Shown: positions 32,688 through 44,121, numbered from the stretch's first letter. The stretch is DNA of 64,000 bases from Thermomucor indicae-seudaticae (GCA_000787465.1 JSYX01000054.1:1-64000); one strand, 5' to 3'. Translations and numbers: made by a program. Notes: generated by a model from the sequence alone, not told the origin.

Positions 32688-34006
32688 ATGACAACATCGA
32701 CGACAGTGCAGCTGAATGGGCCGAATAATACGAAACGACGACCTTCCTATATAGATTTGTCAGGAACCAATGCAATAATAGGAGGAGGAGATTCGCTGTT
32801 GTCACCCCGTACACCAAAGTCAATATCGAAATCGCGGCGGTCTTCCATTGTTGCAGAGCATGTGCAAGGTGCAGCATTCACGGATCCAGGTACCGCGTCT
32901 TGGACGGGATCGTCGTCACGTCGTAATAGTATTGTCAACACTTTGGAATCAGGCCGCACGCAGTTGACGCCCCAGTTGCTGTCCGAGAGCGCGACATCGG
33001 ATTACTTTCAGCTAGAGATTCAGCCACATAAATTGGTGGATGCAGACACATCCAGGGAAAAAGAAGCTGCTACTTCTGTTTTCTCCACCTCCGCGGCAGT
33101 ACCACCAAATTTCGATGGCCACATGTCGCACAAGGACAAGACGAACAAAACATCGCGCAAACTGAATCGTTTCTTTGGAGAACATGCACCCCATGATATT
33201 TGCGTCAGGGAGATTGAAAGAGAAGGGCTCAAGGCCATGCTCCAATCAAAGACTCCTCTGTGCTACTTTTTGTATCATTTATTGGAAGAGTACAGCAGCG
33301 AGAACTTGGTAAGAAACTTGTATCCAAAACGCGGAAGAAAGCTAATAACATTGTACCTAGTTCTTTTTTATTGAAATTGAACAGTACGAGACCTTTAACT
33401 ACGTGTCACCTCTCCAACAGCTCGCGACTGCGCAGCATATTTATAATACGTACCTGACACCCAACAGCTATTTTGAAGTCAATCTGGACGACAAAGTTCG
33501 ACGGGCAGTGACGGCAGCACTTGAACAGAAGCGGGTCAATGGGCTGTTTGACGTGGCAAAACGGTCCGTTTACTCGCTTTTAGAGTCGAGTTATATGCGG
33601 TTTACGGAAACAGATACGTTTCAAACGATGGTCATGAACTGCGGCAAGTGTTCCTCCTCGTACTTCTGGGATCGATTGGTTCTAAAATGTATATATAGGG
33701 CAGCTGACAACTCACTATGACCTTGAGATGCGAAACGCGGCTGTAAAGCAACTTTTAACGTACATTGATCGGCAACACGCCATGATTTGTACAAATCCAC
33801 ATACCGATGCGCCTGCATTTGCACAAATGTCGCGTCGACGACACGAGCTTGTGAAATCCATGGTCAATGAGTTTTGTCGGACCATGGTAGGGATCGACTT
33901 TAGCCAGCAACGTCCGGAACCCGCGGTCAAGCAATCCGCTTCCATGTCAACGCGCACATTTAAATCAAGGACGGGCAAATGTAAATTTGATTTCTTTAAG
34001 AAGTAG
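32688..34006 (+). CDS. RGS-domain regulator of G-protein signalling (403 aa)
   Basis: Exons 32688-33308, 33361-33643 and 33699-34006. The first ~180 residues are disordered with Ser/Arg phospho-type motifs. The RGS domain follows: MLQSKTPLCYFLYHLLEEYSSENL, then FFFIEIEQYETF, AQHIYNTYLTPNSYFEVNLD, NGLFDVAKRSVYSLLESSYMRF. These are the conserved helices that contact the switch regions of G-alpha and speed GTP hydrolysis. A further helical region follows, ending FDFFKK. The second intron (33644-33698) starts GCAAGT and ends ATATAG. Only this GC-AG choice keeps the frame; the nearest GT donor leads to an early stop. Confidence 0.85.
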
Positions 34007-34247
34007 TCTTTTTTCCTTTCTTATTAGTTTACACCTTAATATATACATATTATTGTAGCTATGTAATATTCCTGTAAAAAACCTTTAATTATAATACATT
34101 TACATCTCACAAGGGTTTGAAAATAGGGCCGCTGCTTTTGAATGGCCATGTTTGACGAAGCACAGCACGGAAACCTACTTTCAGTTTTCATGCAAATTTT
34201 TCGACTGCATCTTGTTCTACTCTGTCTTTTGTTCTCTTCTGGTTACC

Positions 34248-35045
34248 ATGGAATCAAGACCTCGTCAAAGGGGTCGGGTCAAGTTTTTTAATTCCACAAA
34301 AGGATACGGGTTCATTATTCCCGACGATCAAGCCGGCAGACCAGATATCGAAGGCAAGAGATATATTTTGTTTGGTTCCTTCCCTTGATACTGACTAGTA
34401 CACAGAGGTCTTTGTACATCACACAGCCATTAGAAACGCGGGAGGGTTTAAAAGCCTTGGAGAGGTAATCGTCCTTTTGTCTTCTCAGGACTTTATCGAT
34501 TGCTTATTGTTTTTCATGTAGGGAGAAGAGGTATGGTGAAACCAGCATAAACCGGTCTTCCATGTCTTTTATTTGACAGTTAAGCTCAGGTGGAATACGA
34601 TCTCGTGCAAGGACCGAAAGGAATGCAAGCTGCTAATGTATCTGGACCAGGTGGTGTCCCTGTGAAAGGTGATCCATATGCGGGATTCAATCGAAACAAG
34701 TAAGCGTATATAAAAGGCATAACTGAGTATGTTTGACTCATTGTAAAGATGTAAAAGTAATGGACCAACAGGTATACATCTCTTCAGAAAAGAATGGAAG
34801 AGTTATTAACAGGGTAAAAAGGGTATGTTCCAGCTGCTTCTTATGGATTCCCTCTGGCAATGCCACCGTGGGGACAAGCACCTCTTCCACCACAATACGC
34901 GGCACCATTGTATATCCCATCGTCACCTTCTTCTTCTCCACCGCCTCAGCCAGTCATGATGATGCCACCAGCACCACCACCACATTATCCTTTCTATCCC
35001 CCACAACCATTTGATCCGAACAACAACGAAGGCGGGGAGAGGTGA
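34248..35045 (+). CDS. Cold-shock-domain RNA-binding protein
   Basis: Exons 34248-34353, 34406-34464, 34522-34530 (9 nt) and 34590-34699, then a final exon ending at 35045. Together the first four give a complete cold-shock domain: [21 protein letters not shown] (RNP1 region), [13 protein letters not shown] (RNP2 region), then [29 protein letters not shown]. The first intron is GC-AG with a downstream acceptor TACACAG. The tail is Pro/Gln-rich ([30 protein letters not shown]), as in Y-box proteins. The last junction (34700 to about 34825) is unresolved: the donor GTAAGC is in phase 2, but every acceptor that opens the proline-rich frame needs phase 1. That suggests an unseen small exon or a one-base sequence error in the A5G3 run near 34817-34824. 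Confidence 0.78.
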
Positions 35046-35065
35046 TCATATTGTAATATTACTTG

Positions 35066-35690
35066 TCATGTATTCATAGGAGATGGAAAAAGGTCGGATG
35101 TGCGAAATATATCCACAGGCGTAGGTGGAGGAAAATATGGTTGGAAGTTGGATTCCACATTGCGTCCCTAAAACCGTTATTAATAAAGCAAGGTATAAGG
35201 ACACGTAGAGATACTGTACCAAGCGAAATGGAAAGGATGTCGTCGACACGCTGGCTGAGATAGCCTTTTCCATGGCATCCACGCTTTGCGCCACTTGGTT
35301 ATAAGTTGTCTTGATCGTATTGATCACTTGTTCAAGCCTATCAATCTCGGCAAAAGTATTCAACAAGTCTTGCTCCTTGTCCAATATGGCTTGTATAATG
35401 GCTTGAACTTCGTTGGCGTCTACTTGAGCCTGTTGGGAATGAGAAAAAGGAGCGCGCATTGGTTCTTCCGAGTCTGTCTGATTTACTTTGACCGTGGTGG
35501 TAGCCATGTCCTTCATTCTCTTCATAATGTCAAGTGTTTGGTGATCCCATTCTTTAAGCTTTTTATACAGGCAATGAGCGCCACTATTCTCTCCCTTTTT
35601 GTTTGATTGCATTACCGCACTAGCGGCGACATTGTCAACTGTCCATCGTTCAGCTAATTCTTTTGCTGCTGACTGAGCCAAGTCGTCCAT
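35066..35690 (-). CDS. BLOC1S4: BLOC-1 subunit 4 (cappuccino) homologue (190 aa)
   Basis: Exons 35220-35690 and 35066-35167, joined by a 52-nt intron (GTACAG...TTTTAG). A long amphipathic helix contains FAEIDRLEQVINTIKTTYNQ, which aligns with the YSRIDRLEAFVRMV segment of human BLOC1S4, followed by MEKAI. The spliced C-terminus TPVDIFRTSDLFPSP matches the human PVLFRTEDYFP end, which supports both the family call and the intron. BLOC-1 is a coiled-coil complex acting on endosomes (in yeast it sets Rab5 lifetime). It is convergent with the cold-shock gene, with only 20 bases between the two stop codons. Confidence 0.82.
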
Positions 35691-36076
35691 AAAGAAAATT
35701 TACTGACTTTTTGAATAACTTTATGCACTATGGTTTGACGAGGATTCGCTGTACATTTGTACTGTGTTATAAAAACCTGATACGTTGCGGAAGGCTTGTG
35801 GTATGCATCTGTGCGTTTGACTGGTTACGTAATAGATCACGCATAAGAGGGGTTGCGTGTCATGTACATGTGCTTTCGATCAATATGTGATTGATACGAA
35901 GTTCCGAACAGAACGCCTTGTAAAAAGACAAGTGCAGTGCGTTACCCTCTTTCTTTGGCTTTGCCTTTGACTCTGACCTCGGTAAGCTGCTCGACGTTTT
36001 GCATGAATAATCACAGAGACTGACTCATCCATTAGCCTTCTGTCCCGACTTTCTCGACGTAAAACCTCCCTGCTTT

Positions 36077-36446
36077 ATGCATAGTAAGTATGTCTGTTCT
36101 CCCATAAAGCAAGGCATTGTTGCTGATCCGTTTCACAAGGCCAGCCAGTTGTTGTATCGCTTCAAGTCCTCTGCAGTGCGTATTTTTTTAAAACCGGCCG
36201 CTCCCGGATGTCGGTTCCTGCTCCCATCTCGCGCCGTCCCCACCGAATCAGATGCGGCTATAATGGGGATGTGAGTACCAAGCTCTATCCATATTATGAA
36301 GTCAAGTTTACTAATAATAATGATTGAATATCTGTGATGCTCGAGGTACAATTTGCATCAATCTGGGAAGCCAAGATGGTGCGAAAGGTTTGTATTCCTT
36401 ATCATATAGCAGCGTAAAACGTGTTTCTCATATTCGTAATGTTTAA
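36077..36446 (+). CDS. Small unrecognised basic protein (90 aa)
   Basis: A three-exon model, 36077-36270, 36346-36387 and 36410-36446, keeps frame across two introns (GTGAGT...CTCGAG; GTTTGT...ATATAG). The second intron would be only 22 nt, so that step is doubtful. Exon 1 is the convincing part: KQGIVADPFHKASQLLYRFKSSAVRIFLKPAAPG then LLPSRAVPTESDAAIMG, with strong amphipathic and basic character. No signal peptide or membrane segment. I do not recognise the family; size and charge would suit a mitochondrial or ribosome-associated protein, but that is a guess. Confidence 0.35.
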
Positions 36447-36591
36447 TCGTATGTTAGCTTGCAGTTTGATGTAAAATGTATTTCGATTAACACAGATGTT
36501 CAATCAATAAACAGAATTGTGTGCACAGAAAATGGAGAGAAACTGTACAAGAAAAGAGGGTATGATGACCTGCATGCAACCGAGTTACAAT

Positions 36592-37990
36592 TTATGTATA
36601 CAAAGTGTTCTGAAGATGGGTATACATGGGTTGTTGAGCAGAAGGATCCACATAAGGCAGGAAGCCATCATCTGGCCGGGACCAGGTGTATCTTGGTCTT
36701 GCAGGATGGTAGGCTGACTTTGATGATGTTTGTTGCTGTTCTTCATGAGAACGTGTATGCTTCCTGAGCGACCTGGAATGGAAGTAAGCCTTGCCGCAGC
36801 CAGGCACAGAACAATGGTAAGGTCGAACATTGGAGTGAGTCTTGATATGGGTGCTTAAAGAGTCGGGCCTTGAGAATCGCTTGGTGCAACCCTTGACGGT
36901 ACACTCAAAAGGTCGTTCTCCGGTATGTGTCCGCATATGATTATGCATCTTGTGTCGCTTTGTAAATGGTTTTTGCCGTCGGGGACATCCCGCCCAAAGA
37001 CAGAAATAAGCAGGCTAACATAAAACCATTTTTAGTTTGGAGAAAGAGGCGACCTGAATCTATGCGCGCATACCTTGCCACTACCGACATGATCATTGCG
37101 AATATGAACAGTCAGGTCTTCTAGGGTGGATGTTTCAAGACCACAGCCTTTCCAGAGACAGCGGTGAAACAATTGTGGTTGATCGGGATCTTCCGAACCT
37201 TTAATCTTGCATGGTTAGCGGTTTGTAAGAGAGACCCACTAATTCCTCGTCTTTACATTGCGCCAATGATTGTTGTTGTGGCCACGGTGTCAATGCCGAT
37301 GGACTCCGATACAGCGGGTGGTCATGTGGATGATAATACGTGGGTGGAATGATGCCATGGTTCGCCAGCTGCTGCCTTGTCGCACGAGTTGTGTCAGCTG
37401 TCTCAGGTGGAAGTATTCCAAAGGGTTTTTCATTGGCAAAGCCTTCCCCAATCGTTGGGATATCCTATATCACGAGGACATAACTTCCTTCAGAATCTCT
37501 CTCTGTCTGTCTGTGATATCAAGAAAACTTACCATATTGGGTGAAGCACCTGTCACTGCAAGATCTGCTGGATATGGCATCGTCACAGTCAACAACTGCT
37601 GTTGCTGTGCAGCAAGGTTTCCGGCCAGCGGAAAACACGCGTCGGGATCGTACCATGTCATCATCTGTGCTTGTTCGTCTATAGTGTACTAAAAGGTTAA
37701 AAAAAGAAAAGAAGAAGGACGCGACAATGTAATTGCCTCCATAACAAACTTCGTGGCTGTTAGGACTGCTCATACTGGTTGGTGTTCCGTAATACGGATA
37801 GGCAGAAGAAGAAGAAGGTTGTTGTTGGAAATACTTGACGGCATGCCAAAGGTTTGGATCCTTGTTGTCGTAGAAATTCATGGGTGAATCTAGGATAGAA
37901 ACAGACTGGACATTGACTTGTTATTTTGCTAGGTTACAAATGAAACGCGTGCATATAGAGTTGCGGGCTTACAGGTACAGGCTGAACCAT
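36592..37990 (-). CDS. C2H2 zinc-finger transcription factor with tandem CWCH2 motif (about 361 aa)
   Basis: Six exons: 37973-37990, 37750-37905, 37533-37688, 37257-37464, 37074-37198 and 36592-37014. The N-terminal half is Gln/Pro/Tyr-rich. Five fingers follow. Finger 1 is CLWKGCGLETSTLEDLTVHI and finger 2 is CLWAGCPRRQKPFTKRHKMHNH. Both have a Trp between the two Cys, the tandem CWCH2 signature of the GLI/GLIS/ZIC class and of Zap1. Fingers 3 and 4 are canonical with TGERPFEC and NVRPYHC linkers (FSRPDSLSTHIKTH, YFHSRSLRKHTRSH). The spacing of fingers 2-4 favours a GLIS-like DNA binder. Exon 1 is very short (six codons), and its splice to SVSILDSPMNFY is supported by continuous frame only. 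Confidence 0.8.
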
Positions 37991-40051
37991 ATAACAAACT
38001 GAAGAAAGAGAGAGAGACGAAAAATGCAGGCTGTATTTATAACAGAATGAATTCTTTGCTGCTGCAGCAGTCCATCAAGTTGTAGGACAATAAAAAGCGA
38101 AAAAAGTCAAGTGCTTCCTCGGGAGCTTTGATCACACACACAAAGTTTTTGTACTTGTCGGGATCGGCCTATCTTCCGTTCTGTGATTTGATTACACAAC
38201 TGTGCGAGTCTATTTCTGTCAGCAGGGATAAGGTGAGAGATTTTTCTTTGCAGAGTTTTCCTTTTCGTCTCGTGGCACATATACGTACCCTGTGAAAAGA
38301 ACAAAAGGCAGAAAAGGGTTTCCTTGTCTAGACCTTTGATGATCGATCAACCCGCTTGGATGTGGAGTACATAGGAACCCCAACTTTGATCGACAAGTAT
38401 GTAAAGTGCTAGAGAGAGAGTGACATCACTATATCCTATCGATAACAATAAGTATAATACATGTGATATGAAGAGAGATGGAGGGAGTCTGGAACGAAAG
38501 CCGTGCGTCCTTTTGGCTTTCGCCCCAAAACAGTCATGCGCTTCGGAAATTCCTTCCAAGTGCATGCCGGTTAACCAATGAAAAATCCCTTCTCTCTCTG
38601 AAAAGAGTAAAAATCCGAATGTGATACCAATCTTCTCCGTTGTTCCGAGCCGATGAATCCGATAAAATGGCTTCTTTATTATATTATCCTTCTAGCGTAC
38701 TAAACATTCCAAGGAAACAGTCGAAACCGCACAGACAGCACTTATTGTTTATTGTATGCAAGCATCTTTTACTATCCTTCTCCCCTTCCCTTCAAGAGGC
38801 GTCGGGCGTCACGTGTGCAATAAGGATCTAATATAGAAGACCAACGAGATCTGATTTGCTTGAATAGCTGCACATGACACTCAGTTGGTCCTTTGACCTG
38901 TCGTCGTCATTTGCCATCGCTCCTCAATAGTCGCGCCCCCACCTTCAAGTGTCGACGCCCCTTCTCGGTGCAATAGGATTCTGATCTGAATAAGGCCGTG
39001 CGCAAACCCGAGGAACTCTTATACAAGCGTAATAACACACTTTGGATTCCAAAGGCGAGTTATCATACCTATTGTCATGCGATACCTTCAATATAAGGCA
39101 TCACCGTAATTTAGCGTCATTACAAGCCAACCCAAGTCACATGGTCTTCTTCGCGGAACAACATTTTGCTTTTACGCTCAAAGGTCTTTGTTATGATAGG
39201 TGCAAGCAAGTCGTCAGACAATACATGCATGACGGACACACCCAGGTTACTGCAGGCTCCTGACTGCCCAATTTGCCCAATGATATATGTACATGCAGGA
39301 AACTTGGGCAGAAGGTTTACTGCAGCAATACCATTGTTACGGTTACTGACAACTCGTGCTGTTCTCCAAAAGAAATTTACCAAAGATGTACGTACAAGTA
39401 TGGACGAATAAGCTAGCTGTATGACATAGTGTTGAAAACCTTTCAACTGTTACGATGCGTTGAAGTGGGAAAATATAGAATGGCTTATGACCGACATCAT
39501 GGCTAGGAATAGTGATAGTTGACGATAAGCTTCTGTTGTCTGCGTATGTCAGAGTGATTTCATGATCTCTGATCAGCAATGATATTCCTTCTACATAATA
39601 TCGTCAAAACGGTATTGGGAGGGGGCGGCAGTGTTCACAGAAGTCTAAGGAAACTTTCAAAAGTCTCGACTGGCAGCTTAATCATCACGCTTAATTTCTT
39701 TCATGTAGTATAAATATAAACAATACGCTGTGTTGTTCAATCCATTGTGCATTAAAAGGCTTTCTCTGCAGCATAACGTGAGAAGTCTCCATTTCACAAG
39801 CGGACCTACACACCGATCCTCCATATAAACACCCTTCTTATGCAAAGCGGCCTGTAAAATCATCTTTAAAGAGCGACTTGATGGTTTCGATCACAAGTCT
39901 TTGATCTAAACCTATACGACTTTGTAGTATAACAGATATGTAGCTACAGTTGCCGTGAATTTCACAAGCAGACAATTCCTTAGTCTCGGTAAACCGCAGC
40001 AAAACCACTTTGATTATTTAGCATAAAGTATGTAAGCAATCTCTTGGTACA
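37991..40051. other. Two-kilobase intergenic region
   Basis: Holds the promoter of the zinc-finger gene (GA-rich tract at about 38001-38017) and the 3' flank of the RRM gene. A minus-strand open frame at about 39120-39446 has plausible composition (GIAAVNLLPKFPACTYIIG) but no partner exon or family. A TATA-like ATAAATATAAAC lies near 39710. I see no gene I can support. Confidence 0.35.
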
Positions 40052-40810
40052 TCATGTGCTTGACCGGGATTCCGATTTGTTTGCCTGAAAAGAAAGGGGA
40101 GAGTTGAGAAAAACAGAGAAGGTAGAATGTTTACTGTAGTATTACCGCAATCCGTTTGGCCTCAGCATGAATAGCTGCAATTGTATCGAGCACATGATAT
40201 TGAACCTGTTGACCGGCTGGTGTGGTCTTGAGCCATGTTTCGGCCTTGTTCTCGACCGTATCTGTCAATTGCCGTGTTTTTTCCTGCACACCGTACTTCT
40301 GATCGAGACTGCGCCAATGGGCCAAGATACGATCCCAGTAAGGCTGCACACGCTCCCAGACACCGTACTTGTGATCAAATTCAACCCCGGCATTCAGAAC
40401 ATGGTCCGTCAAGGTGTATCCAGCTGCAAGAAGTTCAGCCATAATGTTCGTTTTTGGTTTGGCCTCCTGTCTGCCCTCCTGCTCCTCTTCCTCTTTCTCT
40501 GTCCTTGTTTCGAAATAAGGTTCCACCGTTATCTTGGAACCGTCAATCGTCGCTACACAAAGGACACCGCAATGAGTAAAGACTCGCAATATATCCATCA
40601 TTGCGCAATACCATTGCTCAAAAGAACGGCTGTTCTGGCTGCTGAAGACCTCTCAAACAAAATGAGCGCTTCATGCTTGTCCTTGTTCAACTCAAACTCT
40701 TGAATGGCACCGCAAAAAGAGAAAAATTCATGCAGAGTCTTTTCCGTGGTTTTTGGATCAATGTTCTTGACGATAACGAGATTAGGTGTGGGTTCTTTAG
40801 GAATTTGCAT
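40052..40810 (-). CDS. RRM protein, Vip1-like (212 aa)
   Basis: Exons 40612-40810, 40146-40552 and 40052-40084. The N-terminal RRM has RNP2 LVIVKNI, then KTLHEFFSFCGAI, RNP1-like HEALILFERSSAA, and the last strand TIDGSKITVEPYF completed across intron 1. The C-terminal half is helical: IMAELLAAGYTLTDHVLNAG, FDHKYGVWERV, LDQKYGV, LTDTVENKAETW and HAEAKRIA. That is the same order as in fission yeast Vip1 and related fungal cytosolic RRM proteins. Its RNA targets are unknown. The tail after the last intron is Ser-rich and very short. The 5' leader contains a (CT)n tract. Confidence 0.8.
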
Positions 40811-40840
40811 TGTTGTTGAAAGATAAGAAGAGTGGAGTAT

Positions 40841-40860
40841 AGAGAGAGAGAGAGAGAGAG
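40841..40860. repeat. (AG)10 microsatellite
   Basis: Ten perfect AG units, extended by imperfect purines to about 40871, lie just upstream of the RRM gene start. In the mRNA sense this is a CT tract, common in fungal 5' leaders. Confidence 0.8.
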
Positions 40861-40976
40861 AAAGAGAAAAGACACGAAATCTTGGTGCAATTGAAACCCA
40901 TGCATTTGTCTAAGATGCAGAGTTTTATTTTTACAAACTAGCAGATTATCACGCTGCCTTTTAACTTTTAAGATAC

Positions 40977-42207
40977 TTAGAGGGCAGAAGCACCAGTAAT
41001 AATGTCGACTATGAACGAAGGTGTTCTTATTAGTAAACCTGTCCTTGATGGATCCTGAGAATTGGGATAGCTTACTCAGTTCGTTGGTAATGACGGCCTG
41101 ACGACCACGGTTGAAGGTCATAGTGAGCTTGGTAATCATTTCACCAGCGTTGTTAGTAGCGTTCTCCATAGCTTGGCGCTTGGCGCACATTTCGGAAGCA
41201 TGACCTTCGGCCATGGCCCAGTAAATGGAGTTGGCAAAAGTGAATTCCTGGAGGTTGGCAAGAACGTCGTCCTCAACTTCGTAGACGGCGAAGTTGGCTA
41301 TAAAACAGGGCAATCCATTTAGTCTTTTCTTATACTTATATGTGCTTCCATAGACATACGAGAAGCCTTCAAGACAGATTCCGAGTAAGCAGGAATGGTG
41401 GTGGCCTCATAGGCAATGACAGACTTGAACTGGTTGTAAACAATTTCGGCCTTGTCAAACTCAATACCCTCGGCCTTGATAATGTCCACAACCGAGCAAG
41501 CTTCAGCGAACGTGGGAACATCCTTGCCAATCTGGTTGAAGGTGATGGCAATGTTCTTACGAAGCGCACGGCTCAACTGGGCTTTGGCCTTGTCACCCAA
41601 CACGACAATTTGAGCATCAGGCTTCTGTTCGACCGCACGACGAGTGAATTTCGAGACGCTGCTGTGGATACCACCGCACAAACCACGGTCCGAAGACGAG
41701 GTGATGAACAGGGTCTTGCTGTCCTCTGCGACACTGGTCTGGGCGTTTTCAAAGAGAGCTGTGGTACGCGTTTTCCACACATCAGATCCACACTTCCTCT
41801 CTTTATCTCTCGTCAGCTTACCGTTCGAAGCAGCACCGAAGGCACGGGCAGCCTCCATACCACGCTGAGCCTTGTTCACCTTGGTCGAGGCAATCATCTT
41901 CATGGATTTTGTGATTTTCTCAATGTTGGAGACAGCCTTCAAACGAAGCTGAACTAAATACGAGTAACAAGTTGGTCAGAAATACATGTGCTGCTCTGTA
42001 TTGCGTGGTGCGTGGCGTCATGTCGAAAAACAAGGAACGTGATAATTACTTTCTTTGAGAGTAGCCATGTTACGAGCCTGAACACCATTGCTATAATAAC
42101 AACCAGGTGAGCTCGCTCTTCGAACGCGCATTTAAACAGGATGCTCAATAATACCTGAGGGGAGCAACGGCAGGGCGAACAGCGATACGCGATGCAGAGG
42201 ACAACAT
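40977..42207 (-). CDS. ATP3: Mitochondrial ATP synthase gamma subunit (313 aa)
   Basis: Exons 42155-42207, 42050-42090, 41360-41953, 41076-41297 and 40977-41008. A short mitochondrial presequence (MLSSASRIAVRPAVAPLR) precedes [32 protein letters not shown], the conserved N-terminal coiled coil. SSDRGLCGGIHS follows, then IGKDVPTF, then SPNFAVYEVEDDVLANLQE. The C-terminal coiled coil is AMENATNNAGEMITKLT...RGRQAVITNEL, ending IDIITGASAL. Gamma is the rotating shaft of F1 that couples proton flow to ATP synthesis in the matrix. All introns carry GT-AG ends and preserve frame. The length matches yeast Atp3 (about 311). Confidence 0.95.
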
Positions 42208-42934
42208 TTCTACTCAAGGGCAAATATGTAGTAGGCGCGCCCAAAGATTTTTTGCCTTGTATTTTTTTTTCGAGAGAATGACTGGGGTGGACATTCGGGC
42301 CAGCCAATGAAATGACCGAATGACGTCAAGGGCCGGTTGTCCGGTTGACCCGGACCGAGCGTCCCTGACCCTGTTACAGATCACAAGGAACACTTGGCGC
42401 GCCGCAAAAATCACGGCTTTTGCGGGACGGGAAGAATATATTCAATCGCCCTGTGGAAAGGCTGGGTATTCGACGTAGCATGAGCAAGCTGCTCTCGCTT
42501 GAATTTTGGAGATTCGCGTGTAGTGCATCAACATTCGGGATTCACTGTGTGTATGCCATAGTTTATCCGTTATCATACAATTTTACCATGAATGAATATA
42601 CGAGCTCGAAGACAAAACTATTCAGCGCGCGTAAGGAGGAAGAGAACTAGGCGCACCGTGAACCGGAAAATAGTAGCAACGTTACTGATAACGCCTAACG
42701 ATTCTCGCAAAGAAAGGCTGGGATGCGCTTTGAAAACAAAAATGCACAAGTAGACACCTGAAACATCTGGTAGGAGAAGAGGAAGTTACGTATGTTATTA
42801 ACCATTGATATCAGTATTAGAAACTGTAAAGTTCTTTGTTAGTACAAAACTTGTATATTTTTTGGACTAGCGTGACAATTTATAAGAAAAGATCAGCTCT
42901 GTTTTTTTATCACATGTCAATTACGGACAAGAAA
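42208..42934. other. Intergenic region
   Basis: Promoter of the ATP synthase gamma gene on its left side, including the sequence ccaatg at 42303, and 3' flank of the perilipin-like gene on its right. I see no gene. Confidence 0.4.
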
Positions 42935-44121
42935 TTACTGGGCTTGTGGAGCAGTAGTAGTAGTTGCCTTGACAAGACAGAAATACTTGACATCATCAGT
43001 ATAATACTGAATCTGAGATTGGATGGTCTGAAGCACGGGCAAGACCTGATCCTGCAAGCGCTGCACGACCTGCTTGGCCTTTTCATAGGACGAGATATCA
43101 GTGCGGTTGTACTGGGTGCGAACGAGTTCATACTGCTTGCTGGCAATATCAGTGAGGGACGTGACACGAGCCCTGAGCCATTCAGGGTAGTATGTGTGTT
43201 GTTGGGCTTTCAGATAGTCAATGATGCCGTAAACTTGAGCTGAAACCTGCTGTGTTAAGAGTTGTAGGCGTTCCGTGGTGGTCACCTGAAGCTGCTGGGT
43301 CACGCGCTGCGCCGCAATGGACGGATTCTTGACCGCTTCGCTGTATTGAACAAGGGTCACCTGAAGCGCCTGGAGGTTGTTGCTGGCTGCCTGGACAAGT
43401 GCAGATGGATCGGTCAGTTTGCCGGTCTGCTCCGAGACACGCTGACTGAGACGCAAGGTGGCATCGTTCAAGAGCTTGTAGGCACGGACGGCTTGGTTAG
43501 TTTCTTCCGAACGCTTCTTTTTCTTTTCATCGTCATCATCGTCAGTAGGGAGATAACGCTCCAGAATGGCTTCCATATTGTCCACCACAGAAGCCAAGCG
43601 CTTATTAGCTTCCTGAGCAGGCTCAGTAATGTAGCGACCGTGTATATCTCGGAGGATTTCACGAGAACTGTGATTGACGGCAGGAAACTTCTCCTGAATC
43701 AAATCGAGCGAGCGACAACCGAGCGCATCAGCACGTTCCAGGTGAGGTTGGACGTATTGCTCATAGTAAGTTTGGACGTATTTAGGCGGCTGAGTGTACT
43801 GGGAGACGGTCGCCAGGGTGGAGTTCGCCTTATCAAGAGCGAAGCGACCAATCGAACTGCGATTTGCGTAAGCGTGCATAGTCGAAACACTTTCCTGTAC
43901 AAGCGGAAAGGAGGTCACACGCTCCACAAAACGTTTCTGCTTTTCCGTCTTCTTTGTGATAACCTCCTTTTTTGCGTGGCCGTTAACAGCCTGCTGCTCG
44001 GAATATTTCATGCTGTCGTTACCTGTATAACAAAAGACTGAGTTGTTATATAATCGGGAAAAAGAAACGAGCGCTTACCGTTCTGTTGTGTTGCCGAAAC
44101 AACTTGAAGATGTCTGGCCAT
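42935..44121 (-). CDS. Perilipin-like lipid-droplet protein (376 aa)
   Basis: Exons 44079-44121 and 42935-44022. The N-terminal region has the PAT-like pattern FVERVTSFPLVQESVSTMHA followed by KANSTLATVSQYTQPPKYVQ. Long amphipathic helices come next: an 11-mer-like region around QEKFPAVNHSSREILRDI, an acidic-basic hinge DDDDDEKKKKR, and a series of helices through VRAYKLLNDATLRLSQ, LQALQVTLVQYSEAV and ERLQLLTQQVSAQVYGIIDYL. It ends in a Thr/Ala-rich tail. This matches fungal perilipins (PLIN/MPL1 type), which coat lipid droplets and control lipase access. No membrane span. The family is judged from helix pattern and motif order. Confidence 0.75.

Noticed and set aside
41340..41957. 205-codon plus-strand frame opposite ATP synthase gamma
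   Set aside because: Shadow of a conserved, GC-rich coding exon; it has no promoter or family.
43346..44041. 231-codon plus-strand frame opposite the perilipin-like gene
   Set aside because: Hydrophobic composition arises from reverse translation of charged helices; the minus-strand gene has spliced continuity and a start.
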